The notes under the pieces: generated by a model
Seen by the model: the letters and a program-made list of their open reading frames with translations, nothing else
Told to the model about the DNA's origin: nothing
Databases searched by the model: none
In this document: piece by piece, positions 37,841-46,926 of the stretch
How the letters are laid out: every line of letters starts with the position of its first letter
Position numbering within the stretch: position 1 is the stretch's first letter
Origin: Dehalococcoidia bacterium
Lineage (GTDB): Bacteria; Chloroflexota; Dehalococcoidia; Lucifugimonadales; UBA3495
Assembly: GCA_022823505.1 (NCBI GenBank)
Contig: JAJEIA010000098.1
Span: 23,146 to 87,145 of the forward strand
Direction: 5' to 3'
Length of the DNA: 64,000 nucleotides
Position numbers and translations under genes: made by a program

Positions 37841-38494
37841 ATGTCACGCAACGTCGCACGGTTTTCGATTTTAGGTGTAATCGCCGTACTTGTCATCGCT
37901 GCCACCACCGGCTGTTTCTTTGGAGGTGGGGAAGAGCCTGAACCCACTTCTACTCCCGACCTCGCGGCCACCATTGCCGCCGCCGCCGTCGCAGCAGCGG
38001 TTCCCACCGAAACTCCCATACCACCAACCAATACCCCGGAGCCTCCTACGCCCGAGCCGACGCCAGACCTGGCGGCGACCGTCACCGCCAGGTTAGCCGC
38101 GGCCGAGGCGGCGCGACCCACGGCTACCCCTGTGCCTACGCCGACCCCGATGCCCACCAGCACTCCTGAGCCCACGGCCATGCCGGCTCCAACCGCGGTT
38201 CCTACCTCCACTCCCATTGGCAACCCGGCGAGCCAGATCCCGTGCGTCGTCGTTGGCATCGTTACCGATGCGGGAGAGCCGGTCTTCAACGCGCCGATCC
38301 TGGCCATCAGCAAAGACGGCAACAACCGGGTCGTGGCTGACGCCAGGTCCGATCGGGATGGCCGGTACCAGCTTTCCATCACCGAGTTCGATCAGTTCTT
38401 CGATATCTTTATCGGTAGCGACGACACCGGAGTGGATACGCCGAGGACTTCCACCGGCTGCCGCGAAATCCGCAACCTGAATGTGCCCAACTAG
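37841..38494 (+). CDS. lipoprotein with Pro/Thr-rich repeats and a carboxypeptidase-regulatory-like domain
   Basis: A 217-residue exported protein. A hydrophobic signal ends at TTGC (Cys25). Residues about 30-140 are low complexity: a TPDLAATIxA unit occurs twice, each followed by PTETP/PTPTP-type repeats, likely a cell-surface spacer. The C-terminal 70 residues (from IPCVVVGIVTDAGEPVFNAP) fit a small beta-sandwich of the carboxypeptidase-regulatory type, with two cysteines that could form a disulphide. CAGGAG precedes the ATG at 37841. A strong terminator follows. Confidence 0.8.
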   Translation: MSRNVARFSILGVIAVLVIAATTGCFFGGGEEPEPTSTPDLAATIAAAAVAAAVPTETPIPPTNTPEPPTPEPTPDLAATVTARLAAAEAARPTATPVPTPTPMPTSTPEPTAMPAPTAVPTSTPIGNPASQIPCVVVGIVTDAGEPVFNAPILAISKDGNNRVVADARSDRDGRYQLSITEFDQFFDIFIGSDDTGVDTPRTSTGCREIRNLNVPN

Positions 38495-38515
38495 CGCGCA
38501 GCGACGCTCTTTCGG

Positions 38516-38540
38516 CCCCGGAGGAATACAACCTCCGGGG
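38516..38540 (+). terminator. rho-independent terminator after the lipoprotein gene
   Basis: CCCCGGAGG (38516-38524) and CCTCCGGGG (38532-38540) form a perfect 9-bp stem with a 7-base loop, followed by CTTTCTGCTCT. Confidence 0.85.
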
Positions 38541-38608
38541 CTTTCTGCTCTCTGGTAGAATGTCGCGACTCCACCTCCGGTTGTGTTCCGGGTTGGCCAC
38601 GGTCTGGC

Positions 38609-39481
38609 ATGAAGATTAACTCCACTCTCGGCATCATCGGCTATCCCATCGGCCACTCCGTTTCCCCGCGGTTCCAGCAGGCCGGGTTGGACCATCTCGC
38701 GGTCGATCACCAATACCTACCCTACGAGGTCCCGCCTGATTTGGTTGCCGATTTCGTCGCCTCCCTCCGTTCCGACCCCGCGCGGGGGATCAACGTCACC
38801 GTTCCGCACAAGGAGGCGGTGATGCCGTTCCTGGACGAGATTGACGAGTGGGCGGCCGAGGCAGGGGCCGTAAACACCATTGTCAACCGCGGCGGCCGCC
38901 TGGTCGGCTACAACACCGACGGCTACGGTTTCCTTCGGGCGCTCCGCGAGTCGGCCGGTCTGGATCCCGCCGGCAAACGCGCACTGATCCTGGGAGCCGG
39001 TGGATCGGCGCGCGGCGTGGTGCAGGCGCTGCTCCGGGCCGGCGTCGCAGAGCTCGTCATCGCGAACCGTACCCTGGAGCGCGCCGCAGCGCTGGCCGAC
39101 CTCGCCGCCAACCGCGATGTGCCCGCCCGGGCCGTTGAGCTGAACGCCCTGGCGACGGACGGCGTTCCCCGGGAAACCGACCTCATTGTCAACTGCACGT
39201 CGCTGGGCATGCACCACGGACCCGACGAATCCGCTTCGCCCATGGCGGCGGCGCGGATCCCGCCGACGGCTCTGGTCTACGACCTCGTGTATAATCCCAT
39301 GCTGACCCCGCTGCTCAGGGAGGCGCACTCGGTTGGAGCCCCGACCCTGGGCGGCATCTCAATGCTGGTTTATCAGGGCGCAGCGTCTTTTGAGCTGTGG
39401 CTGGAGAGGCGCGCGCCGGTGTCAGTGATGATGGAAGCGGCCATGGCTGCGATGCGCGAACGCGAAACCCAGGTACCGTAG
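38609..39481 (+). CDS. aroE: shikimate dehydrogenase
   Basis: A 290-residue NADP-dependent enzyme reducing 3-dehydroshikimate. GYPIGHSVSPRFQQAGLD binds substrate; NVTVPHKE has the catalytic Lys; AGAVNTIV and GYNTDGYGF are conserved; GAGGSARGVVQALL is the nucleotide-binding loop, followed by NRT at the NADP-specific site. The C-terminal LVYQGAASFELW is typical. It is followed by aroC after 25 bases, so two steps of the chorismate pathway are cotranscribed. Confidence 0.95.
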   Translation: MKINSTLGIIGYPIGHSVSPRFQQAGLDHLAVDHQYLPYEVPPDLVADFVASLRSDPARGINVTVPHKEAVMPFLDEIDEWAAEAGAVNTIVNRGGRLVGYNTDGYGFLRALRESAGLDPAGKRALILGAGGSARGVVQALLRAGVAELVIANRTLERAAALADLAANRDVPARAVELNALATDGVPRETDLIVNCTSLGMHHGPDESASPMAAARIPPTALVYDLVYNPMLTPLLREAHSVGAPTLGGISMLVYQGAASFELWLERRAPVSVMMEAAMAAMRERETQVP

Positions 39482-39506
39482 CCCGATTCCAGGAGGCTAT
39501 AACTCG

Positions 39507-40694
39507 ATGATACGATGGTTTACGGCCGGCGAGTCCCATGGTCAGGGCTTGATGATTATCGTTGAGGGCGTGCCAGCCTACCTGCCGCTGGATGAGGAGT
39601 ACATTGCTCACCATCTGGGTCGTCGTCAGCGCGGTTATGGTCGCGGCGGGCGTCAGCAGATCGAGCGCGACCATGCCCACATCCAGACCGGCGTTCGCCA
39701 CGGGTACACCCTCGGCAGCCCCATCGGTATGCTGCTCGAGAACCGGGACTGGGTCAACTGGCAGGACGCCATGGCCGTCGAGTACGTCGAGAATCCATCC
39801 CAGGAAGGCCGCAACCAGCGCGTCACTCGAATTCGCCCCGGCCACGCTGATCTGCCCGGCGCGATGAAGTACGGGTTCCACGACGTCCGCAACTCCTTGG
39901 AGCGCGCTTCCGCCCGGGAGACCGCCGGACGCGTGGCCGCCGGCGCCGTGGCTATGCGCCTGCTTGAGGAATTCGGCATCAAGCTGCACAGCCACGTCAT
40001 TTCCATTGGCCGAATCCACGCCGATCCTCCGGAACACGACGCCATCGACTGGGACGCGGTGGAAGAATCGCCCGTCCATTGCGCCGACCACAAGGCTGCC
40101 GATCTGATGATGGCCGAGGTGGACGCCGCGCGGGATGCCGGCGACACCGTCGGCGGCACGGTGGAAGTCATCGCGGAAAACGTGCCCATCGGCCTCGGGT
40201 CCCATGTCCACTGGGATCGCAAGATCGACGCCAAGATCGCTCAGGCGCTCATGAGCATCAACGCCGTCAAGGCCGTCAGCATCGGCCCTGGCTGGGAGTT
40301 GATGGACGCCTGGGGCTCCGAGTTCCAGGATGTCATCGAGCCGGTAACCGATCCGGACAACCCCTGGCAGCGCAGGACCAACCGCGCTGGCGGAACCGAA
40401 GGCGGTATGACCAGCGGCCCGCCCCTGGTGGCCCGGTTTGTCATCAAGCCCATTGCCACCCTGCATAACCCGCTGCCGTCGGTGGACCTGGATACCGGTG
40501 AGCCGGTCCAGGCCCATTTCGAGCGCAGCGACGTGTGCCAGGCGCCGCCGGCCGGCGTCATCGGCGAGGCAATGGTTGCCCTGGTACTGGCCGATGCCTT
40601 CATGGAGAAGTTCGGCGGCGACAGCATCTCGGAGACCCGCCGCAACTTCGAGGGTTACCAGGCCACCGTGGGCCCCCGCCTGCGTTATAGCTGA
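39507..40694 (+). CDS. aroC: chorismate synthase
   Basis: A 395-residue FMN-dependent enzyme converting EPSP to chorismate. GESHGQGLMIIVEGVPA, RRQRGYGRGGRQQIE with the histidine in IERDHAHI, and RPGHADLPGAMKYGFHD are signatures. RASARETAGRVAAGAVA and the RAGGTEGGMTSG stretch near the C-half complete the family pattern. AGGAGG lies upstream of the ATG (39491-39496). Confidence 0.96.
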   Translation: MIRWFTAGESHGQGLMIIVEGVPAYLPLDEEYIAHHLGRRQRGYGRGGRQQIERDHAHIQTGVRHGYTLGSPIGMLLENRDWVNWQDAMAVEYVENPSQEGRNQRVTRIRPGHADLPGAMKYGFHDVRNSLERASARETAGRVAAGAVAMRLLEEFGIKLHSHVISIGRIHADPPEHDAIDWDAVEESPVHCADHKAADLMMAEVDAARDAGDTVGGTVEVIAENVPIGLGSHVHWDRKIDAKIAQALMSINAVKAVSIGPGWELMDAWGSEFQDVIEPVTDPDNPWQRRTNRAGGTEGGMTSGPPLVARFVIKPIATLHNPLPSVDLDTGEPVQAHFERSDVCQAPPAGVIGEAMVALVLADAFMEKFGGDSISETRRNFEGYQATVGPRLRYS

Positions 40695-40729
40695 TCGCCT
40701 CTCGACTTGGCACCCGGTCCCAACGAGCA

Positions 40730-41731
40730 ATGAAGTACGGCGTAACGCTTCTACCCAGTTCCTATGAATCGTTCCGCCGCCACGTGCGCCTGGCCGAGGA
40801 CGTGGGGTTCGACTATATCGGCGTTGCCGACTCCCAATCGCTTTTTCGTGAGCTCTTCGTCTCGCTGGCTGTGGCCGCCACCGACACGTCGCGAGTTCAC
40901 CTGGGCCCGTCCGTCACCAACCCATTGACCCGGCACCCGGCCGTGACCGCCTCGGCCATCGCATCGTTGCACGAACTGTCCGAGGGGCGGGCCTTTCTTG
41001 GCATCGGCACCGGCGACAGCGCAATTCTGAACCTGGGGCTCCGGCCGGCCCGGATGCGCGCGCTCCGCGAGTACATCACCGCCGTTCGAGCTTTCCTGTC
41101 CGGCGAAAACGCGGAGTACCTGGGCCGCGAGGCCCACGTGCGCTGGAGCCGCGAACCCGTGCCCATCATGATGTCGGCCGAAGGGCCGCGGACCCTGCGC
41201 ATGGCCGGCGCCATTGCCGACCGCGTCATGATCCACACCGGGCTCACGCCGGAGATATTGGACGACACGGTGTCGAGCATCCGGGAAGGCGAGACCGACG
41301 CCGGAAAGCCGGTGGGAGCCACCGAAGTCTGGGCTTTCGCCAAGTGCAACATCGCCGACGATCGCGCCGACGCCATCGAAGAAATCCGCATGGCACTGGC
41401 CGCCAGCGCTCACCACGCCTTCCGCTTCACGCTTGAAGGCAAGCACGTCCCGCCTGAGCTTCACGAGGCCATGCAGATCATCCAGGGAGAGTACGTCCCG
41501 GCCGAGCACGAGCAGGTTGGCGAGACCCGCAACGCGGCCCTGTCCGACGAGCTTGGTGTGACCGACTATCTGGCCGACCGGTTCGCCGTCGTCGGCACGC
41601 CAGAGGAATGTCGCGCTAAGGTCGGCCAGATCAGCCAGTCCGGCGCAGATGTCCTGCAGATCACCGCCATCAGTCACGACCCGGCGGACATCATTCGCAG
41701 GTTTGGCGAGGAAGTGATCGCAAAAATGTAG
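40730..41731 (+). CDS. LLM-class flavin/F420-dependent oxidoreductase
   Basis: A 333-residue luciferase-like TIM barrel. MKYGVTLLPSSYESFRRHVRLAEDVGFDYIGVADS opens the fold; the LGPSVTNPLTRHPAVTASAI stretch and the FLGIGTGDSA loop follow the methylene-tetrahydromethanopterin-reductase-like branch, which often uses F420. Substrate unknown. It follows aroC by 35 bases but a functional link is not evident. Confidence 0.86.
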   Translation: MKYGVTLLPSSYESFRRHVRLAEDVGFDYIGVADSQSLFRELFVSLAVAATDTSRVHLGPSVTNPLTRHPAVTASAIASLHELSEGRAFLGIGTGDSAILNLGLRPARMRALREYITAVRAFLSGENAEYLGREAHVRWSREPVPIMMSAEGPRTLRMAGAIADRVMIHTGLTPEILDDTVSSIREGETDAGKPVGATEVWAFAKCNIADDRADAIEEIRMALAASAHHAFRFTLEGKHVPPELHEAMQIIQGEYVPAEHEQVGETRNAALSDELGVTDYLADRFAVVGTPEECRAKVGQISQSGADVLQITAISHDPADIIRRFGEEVIAKM

Positions 41732-41752
41732 GGGCGAACGGTAATTCGCCCC
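41731..41752. terminator. hairpin between convergent LLM and ferredoxin genes
   Basis: GGGGCGAA (41731-41738) and TTCGCCCC (41745-41752) form an 8-bp stem starting in the LLM stop codon. There is no U-tract. The GGGGCGAA...TTCGCCCC hairpin is also known as a dispersed repeat in diverse bacteria. Confidence 0.5.
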
Positions 41753-41779
41753 CAGGGGATGCGATTCTGTTGCGGCCGT

Positions 41780-42004
41780 CTACGGGAACAGGATTTCTCC
41801 GGTCTCCGCGTCCTCCACGGTAATCGCCGTCACCGGGCAGTTCTCCGCCGCCTCGATAATGGTTTCCTCCGGGTCACCGGCTGGGTCCTTCACATAGGAC
41901 TGCCGGTCGTCATTCAGTCCGAAAGTGTTTTCCGCGAAGGTCTCGCACATGGCGTTGCCCACGCACACGTTGTAATCCACGGTGATTTTTAGCTGTCGGG
42001 CCAT
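41780..42004 (-). CDS. 3Fe-4S/4Fe-4S ferredoxin of the P450-associated type
   Basis: A 74-residue ferredoxin with Cys14, Cys20 and Cys56 in a C-x5-C...CP arrangement (VCVGNAMCE and ENCPVTAI). One Cys of the usual four is absent (Asn17 in the middle position), as in P450 redox-partner ferredoxins with a [3Fe-4S] or modified [4Fe-4S] cluster. It lies 69 bases downstream of P450-1 on the same strand and should donate electrons to it, and perhaps to the three other P450s nearby. Confidence 0.9.
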   Translation of the reverse strand: MARQLKITVDYNVCVGNAMCETFAENTFGLNDDRQSYVKDPAGDPEETIIEAAENCPVTAITVEDAETGEILFP

Positions 42005-42073
42005 CGGGGTAACCTCCTCGTGATGGTCAGGCGAATGAAAATGTTCGCGGGTTTTGCAAGCGGCGGCCGGTGG

Positions 42074-43303
42074 TCAGCGTGTCGCAACCGGCAGGTTCAA
42101 CAAGGTGCGCTGCCCCACGCTGGGCAGGTATTCCAGTTCGTTCGGATCGGTCTCCAGCTCAAACCCTTCGAACCGGCGGGCCAGTTCGGCGAAGGCTTCC
42201 TGCCCCTCCAGCCGGGCCAGGGTCGCTCCCAGGCAATGGTGTACACCGCTGCCGAAGGAGACGTGAGGGTTCGGGCTTCGCGTGATGTCGAGCCCGTCGG
42301 GGTCATCGAAAACCTCGGGGTCTCGGTTGGCGGATGAGATCACCCACCGCACGCGATCATCCTTGCCCACTCGCTGCCCGTCGCTCATCTCCACGTTCTG
42401 CGTCGCGACTCTCTGGATCGACTTCAGCGGCGAGTCGAACCTCAGCACTTCCTCGACCGCGTTTACGATGTGGGCGTCGGGGTCGGTTCTCAGCAGGTCG
42501 AACTGGTCGGAGTGTTGAGCGAAGGCCAGCACTCCGTTGGAAATCAGATCGTTGGTGGTTTCGTGGCCGGCCACCAGCAGCAACAGGGCGTTGGCCAGGA
42601 CCTCGTCGCGGGTGTACGCCCCCATGATCTCGCCCTTGCAGATCACCGACAGCAGGTCATCGCCCGGCTCCCGGACCCGTTCGGCCACGATGGGCGCCAG
42701 GTAGTCGGTTACCGCCTGCACGCCTTCGGCATACATCCTGATCCGGTCGGGCTGGTTGCCGTCGAACCCGCACATCCGCCCGCACAGCTCCTTGACGAAG
42801 GCCCGGTCGCTGGGCGGGATGTCCATCAGGCCCGCGATGATGCTGTACGTGAGCGGCGTGGCGAAGTCGTGCATCACGTCCATCCGCCCGGCGCCCTGCA
42901 ACTCGTCCAGCAGGTCATTCACCGTTTGACGCACCAGCGGACGCCAGGTCTCCATGGCCTTGGGCGTGAAATACCCATGGACAATCTTGCGCTTTTCCTT
43001 GTGTTTCGCGCCGTCGTTCTGGGTGAACTGGGCCGCTCTCCACTGACGCACCGCAGCGAATAGTTCCATGTCTTCTTCGGGGATTGACGGAGAAGGCGGG
43101 GCGTTGTCCCGCAGCGCGACTTCCGAGGAAAAGTACTCGGGATGCCGGGCCGTCCAGACCAACTGCTCATAGCTGGTCACCACCCACATCTGATATTGCT
43201 CATTCCAGTGCACCGGCGCTTCCGACCGCAACGCTCCAAAATAGCTGTACGGATCGCGAATCGCCTCGGCGGAGAACAGGTCGTCGTGGATGTTGGCGGG
43301 CAT
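42074..43303 (-). CDS. cytochrome P450 (copy 1, with ferredoxin)
   Basis: A 409-residue soluble class I P450. AGHETTND is the I-helix oxygen-activation motif, EVLRFDSPLKSIQR contains the ExxR motif as EEVLR, and SFGSGVHHCLGATLARLEGQE is the haem loop with the ligand Cys near 357. No membrane anchor. It shares the opening DPYSYFGALRSEAPVHWN pattern with the three P450s further right, so all four are paralogues. It is the only one directly paired with a ferredoxin. Substrate unknown. Confidence 0.95.
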   Translation of the reverse strand: MPANIHDDLFSAEAIRDPYSYFGALRSEAPVHWNEQYQMWVVTSYEQLVWTARHPEYFSSEVALRDNAPPSPSIPEEDMELFAAVRQWRAAQFTQNDGAKHKEKRKIVHGYFTPKAMETWRPLVRQTVNDLLDELQGAGRMDVMHDFATPLTYSIIAGLMDIPPSDRAFVKELCGRMCGFDGNQPDRIRMYAEGVQAVTDYLAPIVAERVREPGDDLLSVICKGEIMGAYTRDEVLANALLLLVAGHETTNDLISNGVLAFAQHSDQFDLLRTDPDAHIVNAVEEVLRFDSPLKSIQRVATQNVEMSDGQRVGKDDRVRWVISSANRDPEVFDDPDGLDITRSPNPHVSFGSGVHHCLGATLARLEGQEAFAELARRFEGFELETDPNELEYLPSVGQRTLLNLPVATR

Positions 43304-43355
43304 GTTGAACCCCTCAGTGGGCGGTCGTGGGTGCGCTCAAAATTATCACAAGCGA

Positions 43356-43364
43356 TGTTACAAT
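43356..43364 (+). promoter_or_regulatory. extended -10 element upstream of the HicB-like gene
   Basis: TGTTACAAT, an extended -10 with TACAAT at 43359-43364, lies 75 bases before the ATG in the divergent gap with P450-1. Confidence 0.4.
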
Positions 43365-43439
43365 TCAAACAGTGGGATCCATCTTGTAATCCCCGATCAA
43401 ACGGACATAGCCTTCCAGCACTGGGATAGGCTCGCTACC

Positions 43440-43787
43440 ATGGCTAGAGTCTTACTGCGAATTGCAGTTCTAACCGAGAACAGATCTGATCACTGGGCCT
43501 GTCGATCGCCCGAGTTCGGATTTACGGTGTACGGCGCGACCCGTGAATCCGCCAAATCGGAAGTGAACAAAGCCCTTACAGCATTGCTTGGGAGTTTTCA
43601 CGGGGACTTGGAGGGCATTGAGCGCTTCGTGAAAAAGCGCGGGGTAAAGCACTTCAGCATTGTTCCAGACGACCAGGACACTTCAGCGGCACGTGATCTG
43701 CTCCGGACGGGTTACGATGGAGAACCACGTGTTGGACAGCCCCACGGGCCGGTGGAAACGAGCCTCGAGGAAGTACTCGTTGCCTGA
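43440..43787 (+). CDS. HicB-like antitoxin-fold protein
   Basis: A 115-residue protein whose first 55 residues fit the HicB/RNase-H-like antitoxin pattern: a beta strand (RIAVLTE), the WACRSPEFGFTVYGATRESAKSEV core and a helix. A helical tail of low similarity follows; no ribbon-helix-helix is obvious. The ATG at 43440 is used because similarity begins there. The next gene begins within its stop region. Together they look like a two-gene toxin-antitoxin cassette; this is pattern-based inference. Confidence 0.5.
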   Translation: MARVLLRIAVLTENRSDHWACRSPEFGFTVYGATRESAKSEVNKALTALLGSFHGDLEGIERFVKKRGVKHFSIVPDDQDTSAARDLLRTGYDGEPRVGQPHGPVETSLEEVLVA

Positions 43788-44025
43788 TGACCGGCAACTG
43801 AACTGGTTAGAAGTTTCCGGGATCCTGGCGCGGCTGGACATCCAGGAAATCGAGCGATTTGGAAACTATGCAGTTTTCGCCGGCAGACACCTTGATGACC
43901 CGATAACCGTGGTAGTCGATGGATGGGACATCCCGTTCGAAGACCTTGTCTACAACCTTTCGACGATTGGCATTAGCAGGATTGAGATAGAAGCCGCATT
44001 GGAATCGCTGTACAGCGACCATTAG
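43780..44025 (+). CDS. small protein paired with the HicB-like gene, possible HicA-like
   Basis: An 81-residue product if started at the TTG at 43780 (GAGG nine bases upstream, overlapping the previous stop by 8 bases); an ATG at 43717 in the same frame is an alternative. The pattern resembles HicA: a short helix, FGNYAVFAGRHLDDPITVVVDG strands and a C-terminal helix (GISRIEIEAALESL). The HicA catalytic GSH is GNY here, so RNA cleavage is doubtful. A strong terminator follows. Confidence 0.45.
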   Translation: MPDDRQLNWLEVSGILARLDIQEIERFGNYAVFAGRHLDDPITVVVDGWDIPFEDLVYNLSTIGISRIEIEAALESLYSDH

Positions 44026-44044
44026 CTGGGAGAGGGGAAGAAGT

Positions 44045-44075
44045 GGGCCGACAGTCGAGTTGGGACTGTCGGCCC
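44045..44075. terminator. bidirectional terminator between the HicBA-like pair and P450-2
   Basis: GGGCCGACAGTC (44045-44056) and GACTGTCGGCCC (44064-44075) form a perfect 12-bp stem with a 7-base loop; TTTGCG follows on the plus side. Confidence 0.85.
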
Positions 44076-44106
44076 TTTGCGCTTCCAGTATTGAGAGTGA
44101 CGGCTG

Positions 44107-45378
44107 TTACGCGCTCGTCACCTTGACGGGCAGGCTCTCCACCGCGCGGAAGGTGAGCACGTGGTCATACTCGACCTCTTCCACGGGAATTTCCAACTCG
44201 ACCTTCTCGAACCGGTTGGCCAGGTTCCGGAAGATCTCCTGACCCTCCAGGCGTGCCAGCGTGGCGCCCAGGCAGTGGTGGACACCGCTGCCGAACGCGA
44301 CGTGCTGGTTCGGGTACCGCTCGATGTCAAAGTCATCGGCGCGGTCGAACACCTTGGGGTCACGGTTGGCGCCGGGAATGAACCAGCGGACGCGGTCGTT
44401 CTTCTTGATCAACTGGCCGTTCAGCTCGATGTCATCCATCGCAATGCGCTGGATTGACCGCACCGGCGAGTCGTACCGAAGGGCTTCCTCGGTGGCGCGA
44501 ACGGTCTTGCCTTCCGGATCGGACTTCAGGATCGCCCACTGTTCCGGGTGCTGGGTGAATGCCAGCGTGCCGTTGCAGATCAGGTTGATGGTCGTCTCGT
44601 GTCCGGCGGACAACAACAGCATGATGTTGTTGACAGTCATGTCCCGGTTGAACACGCCCTGACGCTCACCCTCGCAGACCACGGACATCAGGTCGGTGGC
44701 GTCGAAGTTCTCGGGATTGTTGACCCGGTCCTCCACCATCGGGGCGATGAAGTCCTGCAGGTTTCGCACTGCCTGGGTCAGCGGCTTCATGCGGTCGGGA
44801 CCCTCGCGGTTGAGGAAGCGCAGGTCCTTGGCCAGCTCACGGAGGCGCTCGCGCTCGCTGTCGGGTATGCCGAGCATCCGCGCGATGACCAGCAGGGGCA
44901 GCGGCGTGGCCAGGTCGGCCATCACGTCCATCCGACCCTTTTCTTCCACGGCGTCCAGCAACTCGTCGATGGCCGACTGCACCAGGGGCCGCCACATTTC
45001 AATGGACTTCGGCGTGAAGTAGCCGTGCATCACCCGGCGCATGTCGACATGGTCGGAGCCGCTGACGTCGGGGTTGTACCGGCGCTGGTCATGCTGGATG
45101 AACCGGGAGACCTGCCACTTCTTGATGAAGTTGTAGAGTTCCAGGTCGTCTTCGTCAATGGGTGGGTTCGGGGCGCGGGTGTCCCGCGCGTACACGCTGG
45201 ACGAGAACGCCTCCGGGTGCCGGGTGACCCAGACGAGGTGTTCCCACGAGGTAACCATCCATACCTCGAACTGCTCGTTGTAATACACCGGCTGGTGCTC
45301 CCGGAGCCGGTTGTAAAAGTCGTACGGCTTGTAAATCGCTTCCGGCGAAAACGGATTGTCGTTAAAGGTCGTAACCAT
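44107..45378 (-). CDS. cytochrome P450 (copy 2)
   Basis: A 423-residue P450. Motifs are AGHETTIN, EEALRYDSPVRSIQR and AFGSGVHHCLGATLARLEGQE with ligand Cys near 369. The ATG at 45376-45378 has GGAGG ten bases upstream and gives the N-terminus MVTTFNDNPFSPEAIY, close to copies 3 and 4. Copy 3 is the nearest relative: long identical stretches include RFIQHDQ and ATPLPLLVIARMLGIPDS. It has its own promoter and terminator, so it is a separate transcription unit. Confidence 0.95.
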   Translation of the reverse strand: MVTTFNDNPFSPEAIYKPYDFYNRLREHQPVYYNEQFEVWMVTSWEHLVWVTRHPEAFSSSVYARDTRAPNPPIDEDDLELYNFIKKWQVSRFIQHDQRRYNPDVSGSDHVDMRRVMHGYFTPKSIEMWRPLVQSAIDELLDAVEEKGRMDVMADLATPLPLLVIARMLGIPDSERERLRELAKDLRFLNREGPDRMKPLTQAVRNLQDFIAPMVEDRVNNPENFDATDLMSVVCEGERQGVFNRDMTVNNIMLLLSAGHETTINLICNGTLAFTQHPEQWAILKSDPEGKTVRATEEALRYDSPVRSIQRIAMDDIELNGQLIKKNDRVRWFIPGANRDPKVFDRADDFDIERYPNQHVAFGSGVHHCLGATLARLEGQEIFRNLANRFEKVELEIPVEEVEYDHVLTFRAVESLPVKVTSA

Positions 45379-45449
45379 TGGCTGGTACCTCCGGTGGTAC
45401 GATGACGCGGCCGCGGTCCGAAGAGCCCGCAACCCTTCTGGATTGCCCG

Positions 45450-45455
45450 ATTATA
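45450..45455 (-). promoter_or_regulatory. TATAAT -10 element for P450-2
   Basis: TATAAT on the minus strand, 71 bases before the ATG; no clear -35. Confidence 0.45.
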
Positions 45456-45533
45456 ACCGATTTCCGCCTCGATTGGAGACGTGCGTGTCCCATTTCGCCC
45501 TGACCGGGCCGCTCCCGGCATGGTCAGCAAAAG

Positions 45534-45568
45534 GCGGCAGGGACGGGCATGACACCCATCCCTGCCGC
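45534..45568 (-). terminator. terminator after P450-3
   Basis: GCGGCAGGGATGGG and CCCGTCCCTGCCGC (minus strand, 45568-45555 and 45547-45534) form a 14-bp stem with one G-T wobble, followed by CTTTTG. Confidence 0.8.
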
Positions 45569-45594
45569 TCTGAATCCGGATGCCCGACGCGCAT

Positions 45595-46854
45595 TTACGC
45601 GTTGGTCACCGTGACGGGCAGCGCTTCCAGCGCCCGCAGACCGATGAGCTGGTCGTATTCCAGCGTCTCGGCCGGGACTTCGAGTTCCAGGCTCTCGAAC
45701 CGGTTGGCGAGGTTCCGGAAGATCTCCTGACCCTCCAGCCGCGCCAGCGTCGCGCCCAGGCAGTGGTGGATGCCGCTGCCGAAGGCCACGTGCATGTTCG
45801 GGTAGCGCTCCACGTCGAAATCGTCCGCCCGGTCGAATACCTTCGGGTCCCGGTTGGCCCCGGAGATGAACCACCGCACCCGATCGTTCTCTTTGATGTG
45901 CTGACCGTTGAGCTCCATGTCCTCCATGGCGATCCGCTGGATGGACTTCACGGGCGAGTCGTACCGCAGGCACTCCTCGGTGGCCCGCACCGTCTTGCCC
46001 TCTGGGTCCGACTTCAGGATGGCCCATTGGTCCGGATGCTGGGTGAACGCCAGCGTCCCGTTGCAGATCAGGTTGATGGTGGTCTCGTGGCCTGCGGAGA
46101 GCAGCAGCATCACGTTGTTGACCACCATGTCGCGGTCGAAGATACCCCGACGCGCGCCCTCGGCAACCACCGAGATGAGATCGTCCTTGGGATTGGCGAT
46201 GCGCTCGTCGCACAACGGGCCCAGGTAGTCCTGCAGGTTCTGCACCGATTCGGACAGGGGACCCATGCGGTTCGGGCCCGTCCGGTTCAGGTGGCGCAGG
46301 TCCTTGGCCAGCCTGCGCATGATGGGGCGGTCGCTGTCCGGAATGCCGAGCATCCGAGCGATGACCAGCAGGGGCAGCGGGGTGGCCAGGTCCGCCATCA
46401 CATCCATGCGGCCCTTTTCCTGCACCGCGTCCAGCAGTTCGTCGATGGCCGACTGCACCAGCGGTCGCCACATCTCCATGGACTTGGGGGTGAAGTAGCC
46501 GTGCATCACGCGGCGCATGTCCACGTGGTCAGCCCCGCTTACCCCGGGGTTGTACCGCTTCTGGTCGTGCTGGATGAAGCGGGAGACCTGCCACTTCTTG
46601 ATGTAGTTGTAGATCTCCATGTCGTCTTCGTCGATGGGCGGGTTCGGCGGCCGGGGGTCCCGGGCGAACACGCTGGACGAGAAGACCTCCGGATGGCGGG
46701 TCACCCACACCAGGTGCTCCCAGTCGGTGACCATCCAGACTTCATACTCCTCGTTGTAGTGCACCGGTTCCCATTCGCGCAGCCGCGCGAAGAATTCGTA
46801 GGGTTGGTACATCGCTTCAAGGGAGAACGGATTGTCGTTTATCGTGCTTACCAT
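45595..46854 (-). CDS. cytochrome P450 (copy 3)
   Basis: A 419-residue P450 with AGHETTIN, EECLRYDSPVKSIQR and AFGSGIHHCLGATLARLEGQE (ligand Cys near 365). The N-terminus MVSTINDNPFSLEAMYQPYEF mirrors copy 2. GGAGG lies nine bases before the ATG. Substrate unknown; the close paralogy to copy 2 suggests duplication with substrate divergence. Confidence 0.95.
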   Translation of the reverse strand: MVSTINDNPFSLEAMYQPYEFFARLREWEPVHYNEEYEVWMVTDWEHLVWVTRHPEVFSSSVFARDPRPPNPPIDEDDMEIYNYIKKWQVSRFIQHDQKRYNPGVSGADHVDMRRVMHGYFTPKSMEMWRPLVQSAIDELLDAVQEKGRMDVMADLATPLPLLVIARMLGIPDSDRPIMRRLAKDLRHLNRTGPNRMGPLSESVQNLQDYLGPLCDERIANPKDDLISVVAEGARRGIFDRDMVVNNVMLLLSAGHETTINLICNGTLAFTQHPDQWAILKSDPEGKTVRATEECLRYDSPVKSIQRIAMEDMELNGQHIKENDRVRWFISGANRDPKVFDRADDFDVERYPNMHVAFGSGIHHCLGATLARLEGQEIFRNLANRFESLELEVPAETLEYDQLIGLRALEALPVTVTNA

Positions 46855-46926
46855 TTCCTGCGACCTCCGGTGTGCGACACGCGATTTGTCGACGAATTGC
46901 GCCGCATAAGCTGCGCTGATGTGCCG

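Noticed and set aside
37980..38210. Simple-sequence repeat in the lipoprotein gene as a phase-variation tract
   Set aside because: The repeats are codon-level Pro/Thr/Ala units with synonymous variation, not uniform short tandem repeats.
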